Below, piece after piece: positions 11,072-24,053 of a stretch of DNA of 60,000 bases; the first letter of the stretch is position 1, and each line of letters begins with the position of its first letter. The notes beneath the pieces are model-generated. The model was not told the origin of the DNA, did not search any database, and saw only the letters and a list, made by a program, of their open reading frames with translations. The translations under genes and the position numbers were made by a program. Origin of the DNA: Membranipora membranacea (lineage: Eukaryota; Bryozoa; Gymnolaemata; Cheilostomatida; Membraniporidae); contig OU612071.1 of assembly GCA_914767715.1 (NCBI GenBank), forward strand, positions 15,746,948-15,806,947, written 5' to 3'.

Positions 11072-13726
11072 CTGAAAAAAAAAACAGAAAAATCAAGACA
11101 CAATATATAGACACAAAATTTGGATAACCACACTACACTTCTTCATCAATTGCAACATTTTTATAATGATAATATAGTCGAATATTTTGGTTGAAATCTA
11201 AAATATAATTTTTCGTAATTGTAAGAGATAATGGTGTTATTGTTCATGATATAGTGGAGCACTCAATGGCTCAACGTCTCAAGCACAAATGAGATTCCCA
11301 GAATCTGTAAAGAAATCGAATCATGAGCAGAGTAGTGTATGATTGTTGCCATTTGATACTAAAGCGATCCGAAACAAATAGTGAAAATGAATTTGATATT
11401 ACTATCATATCACAATGGTTATGTCGAAATGCAATAATATGTTGATATTGTCCTTGTCCGTTTGGTCAAGTGACACAGTGCGTTGGACTGCGCTGCTCGT
11501 TGACAAAGATTCATTGTAGCATAGTGCCACAGGAAATGAAGGGAAATTTCACCACCACCAATTTTCTCATCGACCCATTCTACTACCAAACATGTGTTCA
11601 ACGACTTATTTTGATTTGTATTTTTTGGACTTTCATAAAGAGATCTGATTCGGAGTCAAGTACCCAGTTTACTATCTCCTCATTTAACATATTTAAGGTC
11701 ACAGGATTGCTTTTTTTTCAACTTGAGGTGAGTTCCCAGCAAACGCAAAATGTTTTTAAAATGTTTTGTACCTCGTGATAATGTTGTGATCGGGCAATTG
11801 CATTCAAGAGCATACTCCCTGATATTGTTGTATGATATCGGGTTGACTGGCTGAAACGCATCTCATTGGAGATATCATATTATTGTGTTTAAAACATCGC
11901 CTCAAAATGTTATTCCCATCACCTCACAAAATTATTTTTTGTAACATTATCAGCAAGTTTTGACATAACGCTCTAACGACAAGCTATCCAAAATGTTCCC
12001 ATAACTCCAATATAATATCTAGCAATATTGATATCCAATGTCTTTGTTTTAACAATTTTGTGTAACATTATCCACCTGTTGTGACATAACGTTTTAACGA
12101 GAAGTTTTCCAAAATGCTATGATAACTCCGATATAATATCCAGCATGATTGATATGCCATGTCCTTGTTGTAACAAGGTGCACCGACTGTTACTGTAACA
12201 TCTAGTGGAATTGACTATATGGCAATTTGACAAATATGCTTTCATGACACTCTGTTAATGTTCTGAATGACTTCGTGGAATGACATCACTACAACTTCTT
12301 GAAGCTTATCCAACAATAACATCATGGCAAAACAGGTGTAAAATTGTTCTCTCAAAATCATTTTGTAACCTGATCAAAACAATATCAATGAATAATCATC
12401 AGTAATTATATGATTACTGTGTCTCAGAGCTTTGCAAAATTTTATCAATAGATATCGCAGATAGTATATTTTATTATCTTTCATTTTATCTGTTTAGAAA
12501 CATTTATTCTGACTGCAACTTGTGAGTGAATAAGTGGTTTCCACTATTTGAATAGCATATTTTTAGTTGTGGGAGCATTTTAGGCTAATGAGGCTTGGGT
12601 CAACGTCCAGTTGAGTGTGGTTTACAGGATTGAACAACTTTTTGTGAAAGGTTGATAGTCATGCTGCGGCCCATCATGCTGGGCTTTGACGATTGGCTGT
12701 ATTTTGCTGCAAGGCACGCAGCTGAGTTTAACGAGGTTTTATGTTTGTGTTGCGAGTTCATATCATGTTCACCGTCTACCATATGTCCACAAGCAGTGCG
12801 AATAATAACCACCATACCAGTTCTAATTTGTTCTGAAAAATTGACATTTCTAACCCTCATTTTATGCGTATGTCACATGGGCTTATGCAAAATTAACATC
12901 CGATGATGAATTGGGAGTTGTTCTCTCATGAACCATAATGTCATTGGGACTGCATTACGTTTATCATCTAAGCATAACCCAGGAATTATACACAGATGCT
13001 ACAATTCCATACGAAAACTGGTTGGACCACATGCCATCGGAATTTTAACTTCATGTAGGAAGATCATGTAAAATAATATTAGCTGCTTAAATTGGAAGAT
13101 AGAAATCATACAATATGACTTTTTGTTGACTATGCAGGAATGTGCACAGCAGCGTATCAAGTTTGAGAACTACCGCTATTTCTGTTTCAAGGTTTAAAGT
13201 CTGATGTCACAAAGACAATCAGCCATACATTTAAAAACACAAAATTACACCCCGTACACGTGGGCACAGCAACTGCAATATATTTAATAAATTGCTTTGC
13301 TTGCTTCAACATAAATAACTGTATAATAGAAATCCTTGAATTAGGAGAAAAAGTATCGTAAACAATTTTATGCACACGCTTAACAAAGAGTTGCTCCCAC
13401 TTGCATAAAAAATCACATTTATACATTGTTCGAATAAATTCCTAAGGTTCAAGGATTCCACACCATGCAATAATTGTTCATCACCTGAGGGATTGCTCAT
13501 TGGGCACTATTGAATTACTTTTAGGGCCTGGTGTTGTCTGAATAAGTGGAAATTATATAAAAAAAAAAGCGATGCTCGAAGCTTTTCTTGATCTATTGTG
13601 AGGAGAAAACTCTGAGAAGGGCACAATCGGATCGTTAATCCTGATTGACCACTATGGCTAGATTTGACCTGAAGGCAGTCAGGGTAGAAATAGTTTGCAG
13701 GCAAACCAACAATAAACAATAGTGAT
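11072..13726. other. upstream of NHL gene; repeats, no gene
   Basis: Contains the end of a repeat family beginning CCCAGCAAACGCAAAATGTT at 11735, and a diverged tandem duplication of about 125 bp (units around 11926-12050 and 12055-12175, sharing TGTAACATTATC and TGACATAACG). The non-coding first exon of the NHL gene should be here, but I cannot place it. Confidence 0.5.
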
Positions 13727-13734
13727 CACTACAT

Positions 13735-14325
13735 CATAGGTGCCCAAACTTGTCTTACCATGGGTCATATTCGCAGTTTAGAAAATGTCCGTGGGCCAAG
13801 AGTAGTTATGCTTGGTGATTATTGATAGTCGCTAGGAGGCCCCATAACAAATATTTTGCTTCATAATTTTGAACATTGCATGAGGAAATAATTTTTTTGG
13901 GCTAGTGAACTGACTAATCCAAATAATCACATGTCCTGGTTGAGGATTTTTCAAAACTGATTCCATTCGGAAAATGAGCAAATAAGCGAATAAGAGGGCG
14001 GCTTATAAAAACGGGAGAATCAGAACCATTCAGGGGCGTACTGTAATTATTTTTGTTGTAGAGAACTAATTCAACAAGTGGGAATTTTTTTGGTGTCCTT
14101 TTCTTGCAGACTGATGTTCTCTAGTTCTGTTCTCTATTCAGTTGTAGGCCAATCCATGTAAGTTTTTTCAGAAAACAGACCATGTTGCATGGTATGAGTT
14201 ATCAGGACATTTGCGCCCCGCATGAATTATCGCCGTTTGTAGAGTGTCACGATGGCAATTGAGCCACTTAAATTTGCTAGTTGTGGGCCACATTTGGCCC
14301 ATGGGCCCCAATTTGGACACCCTTG
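13735..14325. mobile_element. non-autonomous hAT-type DNA transposon
   Basis: The 591-bp element is flanked by the perfect 8-bp direct repeat CACTACAT (13727-13734 and 14326-14333), the target-duplication length of hAT elements. The ends are inverted: CATAGGTGCCCAAACTTG on the left, and CAAGGGTGTCCAAATTGG as the reverse complement of the right. The CA...GGTGYCCAAAYT pattern fits hAT termini. The sub-terminal GTGGGCCACATTTGGCCC is also inverted relative to the GTGGGCCAAG near the left end. No transposase ORF, so it depends on a partner elsewhere. Confidence 0.9.
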
Positions 14326-14519
14326 CACTACATAGTCATGGTTTGAAGTTAAAATCTGGTTTTCAGTCTTCCTAAAATTTAAACGAATTATAAAGTACAT
14401 TTAGTACAAAAATTATCACATTTACATGTTCACTTTGAAATCTCAGCAAACAACAATTCAACTTTGAGAAATGCATAATGATTGATAGGGTTTGCTCCTC
14501 ACACTTACATAGAAATTAA

Positions 14520-16291
14520 TTAATCAAGGGTAAGTCCAACAAAAGAACTTTGCTGGCGAAGTGTTGGAGGATAAATACCATCAATCAAGCAATTTATCAG
14601 TTCACAATGTATTACAAGTGTATCCCTAAAACATCCGCCTCCATTACAATTCGGCAATCTAGACAACAAATTAGTTATTTTGGTATCACATTTATACGTG
14701 GCTGTCTGCGCTGAAGGTAAAAAGCTCACATTTAAAAATCAGAAATTGAAATTCTAGCGATACATACTATAGAAATGATTCCTAAGAGTATGATTTACAG
14801 GGTGGATTTCTCCCTTTTGATTGTGACCCTGCCATCTTTTACCAAAGCGCCTAGTAAGTAAACCCAGCTGAGGGGTTAGGGGGCGCTGGAAGCCCACCCA
14901 ACGGGGTTCGGCGCAGAGCCCCGGCCCCAAAGCCTAGAGAGCAATTTTGGGCCTTTGCATTGCATTGACTGGGTTTTGTAGGAGTGTCTCAGGTGAAAAT
15001 TCACAAGCAGATTACTAAAAGAATAAAGCAGTCAACCTAAATAGTATGCAACCTACAGCCACGATCGCCATCCCGAACGCCATAAAGGGCTGCCTGTGGG
15101 TTGTTTTTTGTTGTAATCTATCTTATCATACAATCAAGGTGCTTGTCAATTAGATCAGGAATAATTCTGCCTGGTATCATACCTAATAACCTAAAGCATG
15201 ACATAAGTATTCCAAATGACAGCACCTTAATCGGCCGCCTGTATATCAACGAAGTGTTTTTTCTGAGGGAGATCAATTAAATTAGCTTGAGCAGACACAG
15301 CTGAATTTTATTGTGAAAAAAACTATGGAGCTTAGCTGACTTTGAACAAGAGAAAATCACAGATGAGTATGGGCTAATAAATTCTGTGTTAATTTGGCCT
15401 CAGTTCAATCTGTGCTAAATAAGGGACAGTTTGTTGACACCCTCTGATTATTATGATTATAACACTGGGCTAATACAATTCACTGCTAAGCTTCTGATCC
15501 CACTGTTGAATAGAGTTGATGATTGACTGTCCATTCATACAGTTATAAAATTGTCAATTTAAATAAACATACATCATCTAGTATTGTCATTACATGAAAT
15601 AGGCCTATATTATGTAACTTTGGGGTGTGGCGGTATACTTTAGAACATTCCTGTTGCTCTCTTCCACCGGTCACGGCCTGCGGCGTAACCAGTTGATCAG
15701 GAGCGACTCGGAATGCAGGCAAATGGACCAAACTTGGTCTAGTATACTAGGACATGGCCCTTATATTTTAATTAAGAGGTAACATGAGTGAATATAATTA
15801 GGCTGAGTATTATGTAACCTCAAGGTCAGATTATCAAACCATTACTGGCTAGGTTTCATCTGGCTGAAAAGTGTGATGGCAGTCATAAGATCAAAGTGAT
15901 AAACATCATGAAATTCCTTTGCCTTGATAATGATCGATCAATCACATGCAGGTATGGTGTAAGACTACCTGTCATACATGACAAGTTGTCATACATGACA
16001 AGTTGGCAGACCCAGAAATCAGGAGGTCTCCAAGGACGAACTATAAACCCGGACTACCACTCTGCGTCCAAGAGTGTGGATGCAATTTAGGCCTAATGTA
16101 TGATATTTCCAAGCCAAAACTTGACTGTAAATTTTATTAATTGCATAATTTTACCTCATTATGTGGATGAAATTGTCTTGATTTAACCAACTTGGGCGGA
16201 GCAGCCATAACAACACTGGTAGGTAAGGCTCGAATATTGAATAGCCGCTTACAATACGTAGTGTTAATAAGCAAATACATAGGTATGTGTA
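14520..16291 (-). CDS. candidate cysteine-rich secreted protein, last two exons
   Basis: Two minus-strand blocks look like exons. Block 1, 16291-16155, follows a TCCTACCATCACAG acceptor, reads HIPMYLLINTTYCKR and ends AATGAG|GTAAAA in phase 0. Block 2, 14705-14520, follows CTTTTTACCTTCAGCGCAG, reads TATYKCDTKI, PNCNGGGCFRD and IHCELINC, and ends at TAA. The phases agree. The protein part has seven cysteines and an N-glycosylation site (NTT), suggesting an extracellular protein. I do not recognise the family and found no start or signal peptide. An alternative acceptor for block 2 sits 6 nt upstream. The evidence is splice signals and open frame only, so this could be chance. Confidence 0.4.
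14866..14933. other. short GC-rich island with self-complementary segments
   Basis: A stretch about 70 bp long, far above the local GC content, with GGGGTTAGGGGGCGC and the inverted pair GGGGTTCGGCGC / GAGCCCC. No gene; possibly the end of a mobile element. Confidence 0.4.
15630..15755. mobile_element. end of a small interspersed element (GGTCCATTTGCC family)
   Basis: The block ATGCAGGCAAATGGACCAAA followed by CTTGGTCTAG is shared almost exactly with 43638-43674. A diverged inverted copy lies at 34780-34840 (CCAAGTTTGATCCAATTACC). Confidence 0.6.
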
Positions 16292-16469
16292 CTGTGATGG
16301 TAGGAGAACACAGTAACTCTTGCAAAGGGTAGCTTCAAAAACTTTCTGAGTAAAGGAAGCTGGAAAAGGGAGGAGAAAGGGAGATAGGGAGGGGATGGGA
16401 ATTACCCCTAAAAACTGGGAGCCTCCCTACCAAAAAGGGAGACTTGTCAGGTATGCTACCTGCATGTGA

Positions 16470-16511
16470 TCACAGAGTAAGGATATATATATATATATCC
16501 TTACTCTGTGA
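16470..16511. repeat. perfect 42-bp palindrome
   Basis: The arms TCACAGAGTAAGGATATATAT and its exact reverse complement meet with no loop. A related TCACAGAGTAAGGAT lies at about 40687 and a diverged inverted form near 35000, which suggests that this is a minimal foldback element or a pair of element ends. Confidence 0.9.
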
Positions 16512-16992
16512 TGTGATCATAATGCTGTTGACTGTAGTAATAATTTTTTCTAAGTTTGCATTTGACATGATCTGGCAACTGTCACTGCGGGAGGTTAATC
16601 TTCGACTATGTTGTCCTTTTTATGAACTCAGGGACTGTGGAAATAGTGTACAAATCCTCTGTCTGTTTAGACAGAATCATTACGGAATGCACTTTCTATT
16701 GAATAAGTCAGAGTCATACACTTAGGTGCAAGATTTACTAGCTTACAGACTATGCATGATAATATCTCGCATTATTCAATTTCCATAGGCTAAGTAATTG
16801 GCTCATCCAACATTCCCTAAAACCAGAAACTGATTGATTCAGCAGCCACACGTTTCAAAATTATTATGATGTAAACAATTTCAACAGTTCAATAAAAGGA
16901 CAGATAATAGTGACTGCAAAATAAGCAGTAAGCCCAAAATTGACCAGAGGACTATGAACAAGGTTTTTAGGCTACATGAATCTGTACGTACA

Positions 16993-17010
16993 GGGGGGGG
17001 GGGGGGGGGG
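16993..17010. repeat. poly-G homopolymer (18 G)
   Basis: Similar G runs lie at 26232-26247 and near 27618-27632. Length at such tracts is often unreliable in sequence data. Confidence 0.9.
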
Positions 17011-18444
17011 TTCTCCTAGTTTTCGCCACATTCTACTGCTCAATAATTTATTTTTAACTGTTACCAGTTCCTAGTCTAATTTAAGCTCGACAAATCTTCA
17101 TCCATGCTTTTTATATTGACCCAGGACGATTAAATGAGGCTAGGGTGTCAACTAAAACTTTTAATAATTTTTATACCCTTGTATACTGCTGCATTCCTAT
17201 TCTGCTGTGATAGAATTGAGAGAGTATGGAGTTTTGCAAAAAAAAACGATAAAGAAAATCGGAATCAATATAACACATCACATGTAATAATCTGTGGAGT
17301 GCCACTAGTATAGACCTTATGGCATGAATTAGCACTGCAGTGCACTGATGATTAATTATGCATACTGCAACTGCTAACTGCAATTATGCTAACTGCATAA
17401 TACAGAGGCACTACACAAAGGATCATTGTGTAGACCACAACAAATACCTTATGATATCAGGACCTATGATATTATCTATAAATAGCAAAATTTATAAATA
17501 GCACATATGGATCACATTGACCTAGCTCAGTGTCAATCCTCTGGCATCCTGTGACATCATGCATCTAACCCTAGCATAAAACATCTTGCTAAAATTTTAC
17601 AGTATTTTCAGACTGTTCAGATTTTTTACCCAATCGCAGGCACTTGGTGTCATGGTGTCAGGTAATCAACACACAGTCTTTTTCTGTGATTTGGTTCCGC
17701 TTTTTCGATGTTTGCCAGATTATAGGCAGTACCTAACTACTTGCATGTCCAAGCATGTCAAAGCATGATTTCCAAGCAATACTAATTAAATAGTACATCT
17801 CCAAACAAGCTTTGATCTTTTGAGTGAATAATTTGGCCATTAATTTGACACTTGTTACCTGGTTATTTCGGAAAGTTTTATAATCGACTTTTAAACGTTT
17901 GCAGGGAAATGAGTATACGAGTCATCATTCTGTCTAATTTACCCAGTCTCCCTATCTTATTTAAATTTTGTGCGAAATATATATATTCTAATCAATTAAA
18001 TATTTATGATCTGTGTCTGACACAATTAGCCTATTGATAATCTCATGCAGTTATAGCAATTCTACCCCATATCATTCCTATGCACACATGGTTGGAGCCA
18101 CCAAAACTCGTTTGGGCTTCTTGTTGTACTAAGGTACACAAAGAGACAACATCTTCATGTGGCGACTTTCTATTCATGATGAACACAGACAACAGTTTCA
18201 TACACCCACATGAAAAAATCATAGGGTTATGTGAAATAGAGCTTATTTCAAGAATTGTGTTGTTACAATATGTGGTCAAAACATTTTATAATTGACCACT
18301 ATTGATAAGCACCCTTGAGACTTGTAAAGCACAGCCAGCCGAATAATTGTAGCTGGCATCAACCACTTGTGCCATCATAGGATACCTCATTCAATTGAAA
18401 TCTAATCTGAAAACAACATCAGTCTCTCAAACTAGTACAGCAAA

Positions 18445-21400
18445 ATGGCTCCAAAAGCACCATTGTATTACATCGTCAGCTCCATTGGAAGAGAGGAAGT
18501 AAGCATTGTTAGCAGTAATTGGATCAAAAACTCAACTTTATTAACGGAAAAGGACAAGCCAAAACACTCAGTTGTGGTGAGTCATAAATTTTCTTAGCAA
18601 ACACTTTTTTTTTTAAATTTCCAATATTCAAATATGCAGTTTTATTTTAATGATTTCAAATCTATTTTTTAAGATTTATCAAGTTGGTTCATTTGAAAAG
18701 AGTGCCATATGGTTGAAATTCCCCAAATACTGATTTTTGGTATACATTGGTGTTTAGCAGCGCCAACATGGATTGACAAGACAAAGCCTCGCAAGTGCCT
18801 ATGCCTTACTGATCTGTGGATATTCCAAATGTTATCTTGGATTCCTTTCTTATTGACTAGTGTAACAGCTGCTCTGATTATTTTTTCCAGAAATGCTATT
18901 GGCCACCACCCACCACAAACGGAAAAAGCCTCAGGAAGGAGCATGCATTTCCAGATATTGGCAATTGGAAGTTGCATGACGCGAAGATATTGCAGCTTAC
19001 AGGTAATGAGACAAAGCTAACATTGTCTACGGCATTGGTTTCAATAATTTATCATGATTGCATCACACTATAGGAAAGTACTATATTACGCCGATAAATT
19101 CTTGTGGGATATCCCATTCACTTGGTATTATCGGCTGTGGAATCTTTTAATCTTCGAGGGTGGTTATAGCGGAGATTATAGCTCAAAAAATAATTTCTAT
19201 AATGAGAGATTTTCAAAAAAAAGCACAGCTGATACATATATCCTCAGTAACAGGATGGAACTCGGAGTTGCAACCTCAGTCAATTCATATGTATTTGAGC
19301 GCTGCACACATAACATGACCACCGCATGCACAATAGAGCCAAACTTAAGTTCAATCTACAAAAGTTTGCAGTATTAAGCAAGATCGTGTTGCAAACATAT
19401 GATATTTGGTGTGAGTTGATCATTACTATACACGTTATGGCCGGTCTAGGTCTTGCTGCTAGTCAGCATTTCCTTTATACTGTGATATATATTAAAATGT
19501 ATCCCACATTGAGCACCATTATCGATTTGTTGCACTCAAACCCCTTGCCGGCAATACGTTAAATATGATCTGTGGTTTGTTATGGTCCATATAATAAACA
19601 ATTTTGTGCCCGGTGCAATCATTTGACTAAGAAAATAATTCAGTTGTAATTTTTTAAAGATGATGGTGATGGAGAAGAGAGGAATGGTGCAAATGATGAC
19701 AATAGTACACATGATGGCAGTAGTATGGCTATACCACTACCGTCATTTGATCTAAAGACCTCTCATGGTGAGTTATAACTCAAGATTGATTCATGAGATA
19801 AAATGCATTACCAACTTAAAGACCGATTATAGAAGAATCATGATAGCGGGCCCCACCAGATGCACTTGACTCAGAATTGATTTAATAACCTATAATGTTA
19901 TTCGAGGCAGCCTCTTCCCAATATATATGTTCAATGATTCGATATCTCTGATTTTTGCAACACAATAAGCTAGCCCAATCATCCAGGCGTTGATGTAGTC
20001 GCAGAAAGGGATCATTATTATCAGCCAAGTCTATTTTTGACATTGCCTTGGAGTTGCAATGTCACGGGAAAGGGGTTGACAACTCCGACCATCTGTGAAC
20101 AATAATTGAAATACACCAGAAGTGCTAAACATCTATTTCTCTCTTGGTATCTTCAATATCAACTAACATCCGTTGACAGTTAACGTCCACCATGGGTTCA
20201 ATATTTAGATGGTTTCTGCCAAAGATGAATATCATGGATCCATTTCGGTTCATTGATAACCCATAGTTACATTAAAAGCAGCCACTTTGTTTTGTTGTTA
20301 AGTTTAGAGAGAGTGAAAATACGACTTCAGAATAAGTACCTAACAATTTATCGACTGCTAGCAAAAAAATTCTTTGTTTTTAGATGAAGATCTCACTTCA
20401 ACTCCGAAAGAAAAAAGCCCAGAATTATGAGTCCAGAACCATCGGCTAGTACGCGTAAGTATCCCTTTCTCTTTTTAGTCTCTGTACAAAAATCAGGCTC
20501 CTTGCAACAAAGATACAGTATCCAGTTTTTTCTGAGACTTGAACAGTATTGCTCAAATGAGAGAACAATATTGGAATAGATAATAGCCAGACAACTTTGG
20601 ACCGGAACTGAGATCTGCCTCCGCTTCTAACACTTAATTGGAATGCCTCAGAATCATGCATAGGTGGTTCAATATATCAGTGCACTCTTTAAAACATGTT
20701 CATTGCAGTAAGATGAAGTTGGATTGAACCTATAGCAGGACAATTTCAAAAAGAATACAGATAAGCTTAAGATTTTTGAAAACTTATCATCTGAAATCCT
20801 TTTCACATAATTTGGTCAAATATTTGAATAAATTCCAACCAATAGATTGGCCGAGGTCACTGCAGAGTAATCAATTTTGTTGCTGATGATAAATGTGACC
20901 AACTTGATCCGAATCGATACGGTAATTTCCGGACTACAATAGCTCAGTCAAGTTTGCTAGACAGATATTTATCATCTGTTCCTATCAAAACTGTGGACCA
21001 CCTCGCTACCTTTGTTCTGTAACTAGATTTAAGCTCATTGGTCACTATTTCAGCTCAACAATGGTATACTATAACAACACAACCCTATTAGTAACGAAAT
21101 ACATAAATATCTTATGAGTTGTCCCCCTCTGTGAAAAATGGTGGACAACTCCTGATTGAACTGTTGAACCTTGATAAGGAACTTTTAGCATTGAATGGAA
21201 TACTATGATATTTTAATTCCAAGTTTTTATTGTAGATGGATATTCACAATCGTGTGTGGAGTTGGGGGAAACTTCAAATCAGAAAATTGAAAGTGAGTTA
21301 TTTGAATGTTGATAAATAGATTAATACTCCCTGGATGGCAGCGACCATTTCGATCTAAATCATACATTTTTTTATCTGTTTGTCAATTATTAGGCTGTCA

Positions 21401-24053
21401 CTTACTGCCAACACCAATACAATCAGGCAAAGTAATTCATCCACAGTCTTCCCTCAAATACAGGACAAAGTACCCCAATATATTCTTTGCGAAACAAAAG
21501 ACTTTGCCTTTGGTTGTATCGCTGGAAAAAACTTTGTGAATAATTGGTTGAATGGATTTTCATATTTCTTCTATAGGGTTGCTGACAAACCTTGTTATGA
21601 AGGTCAGCAAGATAATCAGACACCTTGAGAGAGGAGAGAGTGGCAGTTGCTCTGCAGTCGAGAAAAACATACTCGCCATGTTTGAGAGCCCTCTGATATC
21701 TCCAGAGGAGCTCACGCTTTTCAACGAGCAACTCAAAGAGGATGATACCAAGTATCAGCAGTTTGTAAGTAGACCAGTGGTTAATCAGTACTTTAATTTG
21801 CAATATCAAAAATTTTGGGTAGCAAACATGCTGCAAAAATAGGTGGATATGTAAAATGGTGGCTAGATTTGGCCTGGAGTTCAGGGGTCAAGGGAAGAAT
21901 CATTTTTGCAGCGCATGATCTACATCTGATATGAATCATGACTGTGCTCGAATTAGTTTGCTCTTATTAAACCTAACGGCAAAGAGAAGGCGAATTACAG
22001 AATGTCAACCATATCGGCAGATCGGCTACATGGGGGCCTGGACGGAAAAAAGCAGACTTTTTAACTTTCATGACACATATACAGATACGCCATTATAAAA
22101 ATGTTGTGTTTTTTTCAGTTTCCATAAAATTTATTCTTGCAGCAAAAATTCTGTGAGACAATCGGAGGAAGGAGCCTCACCGAGGCTGTTTTCACCACAA
22201 TGAGGAGAGTGGCTTCAAACCATGTTTGGCAGCATTTCACGCTGCAGGGCACAAAGACAAAACAGTGCCTTGCAGGCACAAGAGTCTTCAAGACGATAGG
22301 AAGTAAGTAAAGGGTTTGATGACAAAATGCTGCCTTAAGCGTAATTTACACACCTTTGTTGATTCAATGAGTGCTTTCAGAATTATTAGCGGAAGTTACC
22401 TGCCCATGAGGTTTTGGAAGACAACTACTTGTGTAAGGCATTTAGTATGAACCCTCATGTGATGGGCAACATAGACAATTGTTATTCATTATTTACTCTG
22501 TGAGCTTTTAAGGGTAGAAGCACATGATATTTATGAGCAGGCAGGGGTAGTGGTTCTCACTGTACTTCAAAAATTTTATGATAAATCTAGACAGGACATG
22601 AAATGGAGTATTAGCAGTGATGCATTTATTCTAGGGTGCCATTACACCATTGGGATGTGTAGTAGCAACGGTGTTATCATCAATCATACCTTGAGTTTGA
22701 GCTTTTCGAGATCAACTGATATTAATTTTAATCTACCCTATAGGAGTTTAGTTTTTGCGGCATTTAGGATTCGCATTTCGGTTGATTTCTAGGTTGCGAA
22801 ATTTAGTGTATCTTAAATTAAACTCACTCACCATAGTTGCATAAACAATGTACAATTATACAGGAACACACCTTCCCAAGCATGCAAGCTAGCGTGGTGT
22901 AGTGGTCTAAGTGTCTGCCTTGCAATCAGATGGAGAATTATGCCCAGCTTGGACATTTTTTTTAAATTTTCACTAGTAAGCCTACTAGCGAAATTTAGTT
23001 CCAGGTCCAGATAGCGAAATTAAACTCTAGCTAAATTAAACTCCTATAGGGTAAATGATTTCTTTAACAAATAACAACTCGAACGTGATTGTGAAACGCT
23101 GCTCAATCTCATGCAATTTTCAAACTCAAAACCCAATTAAAGTTGATCAAGTAGTAAATAAAACCTGGACTGCAGACCAAATGAGAACAACATTGCCAAT
23201 AAACATTTCAATGGTCAAAACTCAAGTGCCTGTATATTGTGCTTTGTTTAAGTTTCTTATGTTCACTATGTTTTACCCCAGTTTTGTTTGACTGCCTGCG
23301 CTGCCTTCTAGTAATTGATATGTTTACCTTTCAAAGGAGCTGTGAGGGCACTGGGACACAATGACACTGTGTTGATAGAGAAGATGGGGGATCTCTGTAG
23401 AGCCGCACCTAATCAGAAGGGCGGCATCAACTTTAGTGTTGGAAACAAAATGTAAGTTGAGTGGCAAATGGCCTGTCATGACAACCTTTGTTGGGTGGGG
23501 AGGGGGCGCCGACAAAGCTTGTCAAGACATACTATCTGGCTCAGTACAATGAATTGCACACAGACTGGCACTTTTAGGTTAATTGCAGTTCAAGCTCCAG
23601 GTAGTTAAGTTTCATTGAAATACTTAAGATTGTGTAAGGTCTTTCAAGTAAGTCTTAGCCTAGTTTCTCTAAACAAGTTACAAATATGTATGCAGCTTGT
23701 TAGAACTAAAAGTAGCGAGCAAATAACAAAGGTCATTGCTAAGCCGATGCTCAATGAATGATAAATTTTTATTTTAGGAGCCCTATTTTGAGTTTTCTAT
23801 CTGACTCTGTTACCATTCAATCCAACGAATCATATAACTATTTTGAGCTTTGAGCTCAGACCTCTGTACAAGAGCGGACAACTCCTTAAAATACAAAGGA
23901 GTCTTGAAAGAAGCATTGTATCGGTGGAGTTGAACCAAATGCATTGTAGAAAAACAACTGTAATAAGAATGTGTTGTTATTCTCTTCTTTTAGAAAATCA
24001 CAGAGCTTACTCTGAATGGGGACAGCGATGACTACAACATAGATAGCCAATAA
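18445..24053 (+). CDS. DUF4806-domain protein, multi-exon
   Basis: Exons: 18445-18576, 18891-19002, 19660-19767, 20384-20454, 21236-21292, 21577-21764, 22143-22302 and 23337-23451, all with good GT-AG signals. A final exon probably starts at 23994, with AATAAA at 24049. Exons 1-2 (about 81 aa) form the N-terminal module common in these proteins (MAPKAPLYYIVSSIGREE; CYWPPPTTNG). Exons 3-5 are an acidic then Ser/Pro/Lys linker. Exons 6-8 are the DUF4806 core: SPLISPEELTLFNEQLKED, FCETIGGRSLTEAVFTTM and TKQCLAGTRVF. The function is unknown; the family often occurs in expanded, transposon-associated sets. Exon 4 is one base short: as read it stops after EKSPEL, but one more A in the A6 run at 20411-20416 opens it into the frame that exon 5 needs. 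The C-terminus is also unclear: spliced at 23994 the frame ends quickly, whereas another frame reads KITELTLNGDSDDYN to a TAA at 24051. It is either a young pseudogene or has homopolymer errors. An MITE sits in the intron at 22736-23051. Confidence 0.8.
22736..23051. mobile_element. TA-flanked MITE carrying a tRNA-like unit, copy 1
   Basis: Terminal inverted repeats CCCTATAGGAGTTTA at both ends, flanked by TA on each side, as in Tc1/mariner-type insertions. It is about 316 bp with no transposase. The tRNA-like segment at about 22885-22965 keeps box A (TGGTGTAGTGG) and the anticodon-loop region (CCTTGCAAT), but the box B present in copy 2 is deleted. It lies in an intron of the DUF4806 gene. 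Copy 2 is at 30592-30933. Confidence 0.88.
23472..23530. mobile_element. foldback element (CTTGTCAAGACAGG family)
   Basis: Left arm CCTGTCATGACAACCTTTG pairs with right arm CAAAGCTTGTCAAGACA around a G-rich GGGTGGGGAGGGGG loop. It begins 20 bp after the exon-8 donor of the DUF4806 gene. Relatives are at 28603-28674 and 56554-56626. Confidence 0.65.

Larger units (their letters stand above)
16292..18444. other. no supported gene; palindrome and poly-G tract
   Basis: The 5' exons of the candidate gene at 14.5-16.3 kb may lie here but were not found. Notable sequences are the perfect palindrome at 16470-16511 and an uninterrupted run of 18 G at 16993-17010. Confidence 0.4.

Noticed and set aside
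12600-12906. Overlapping ORFs on both strands
   Set aside because: Mirror-image open frames without splice signals or family resemblance.
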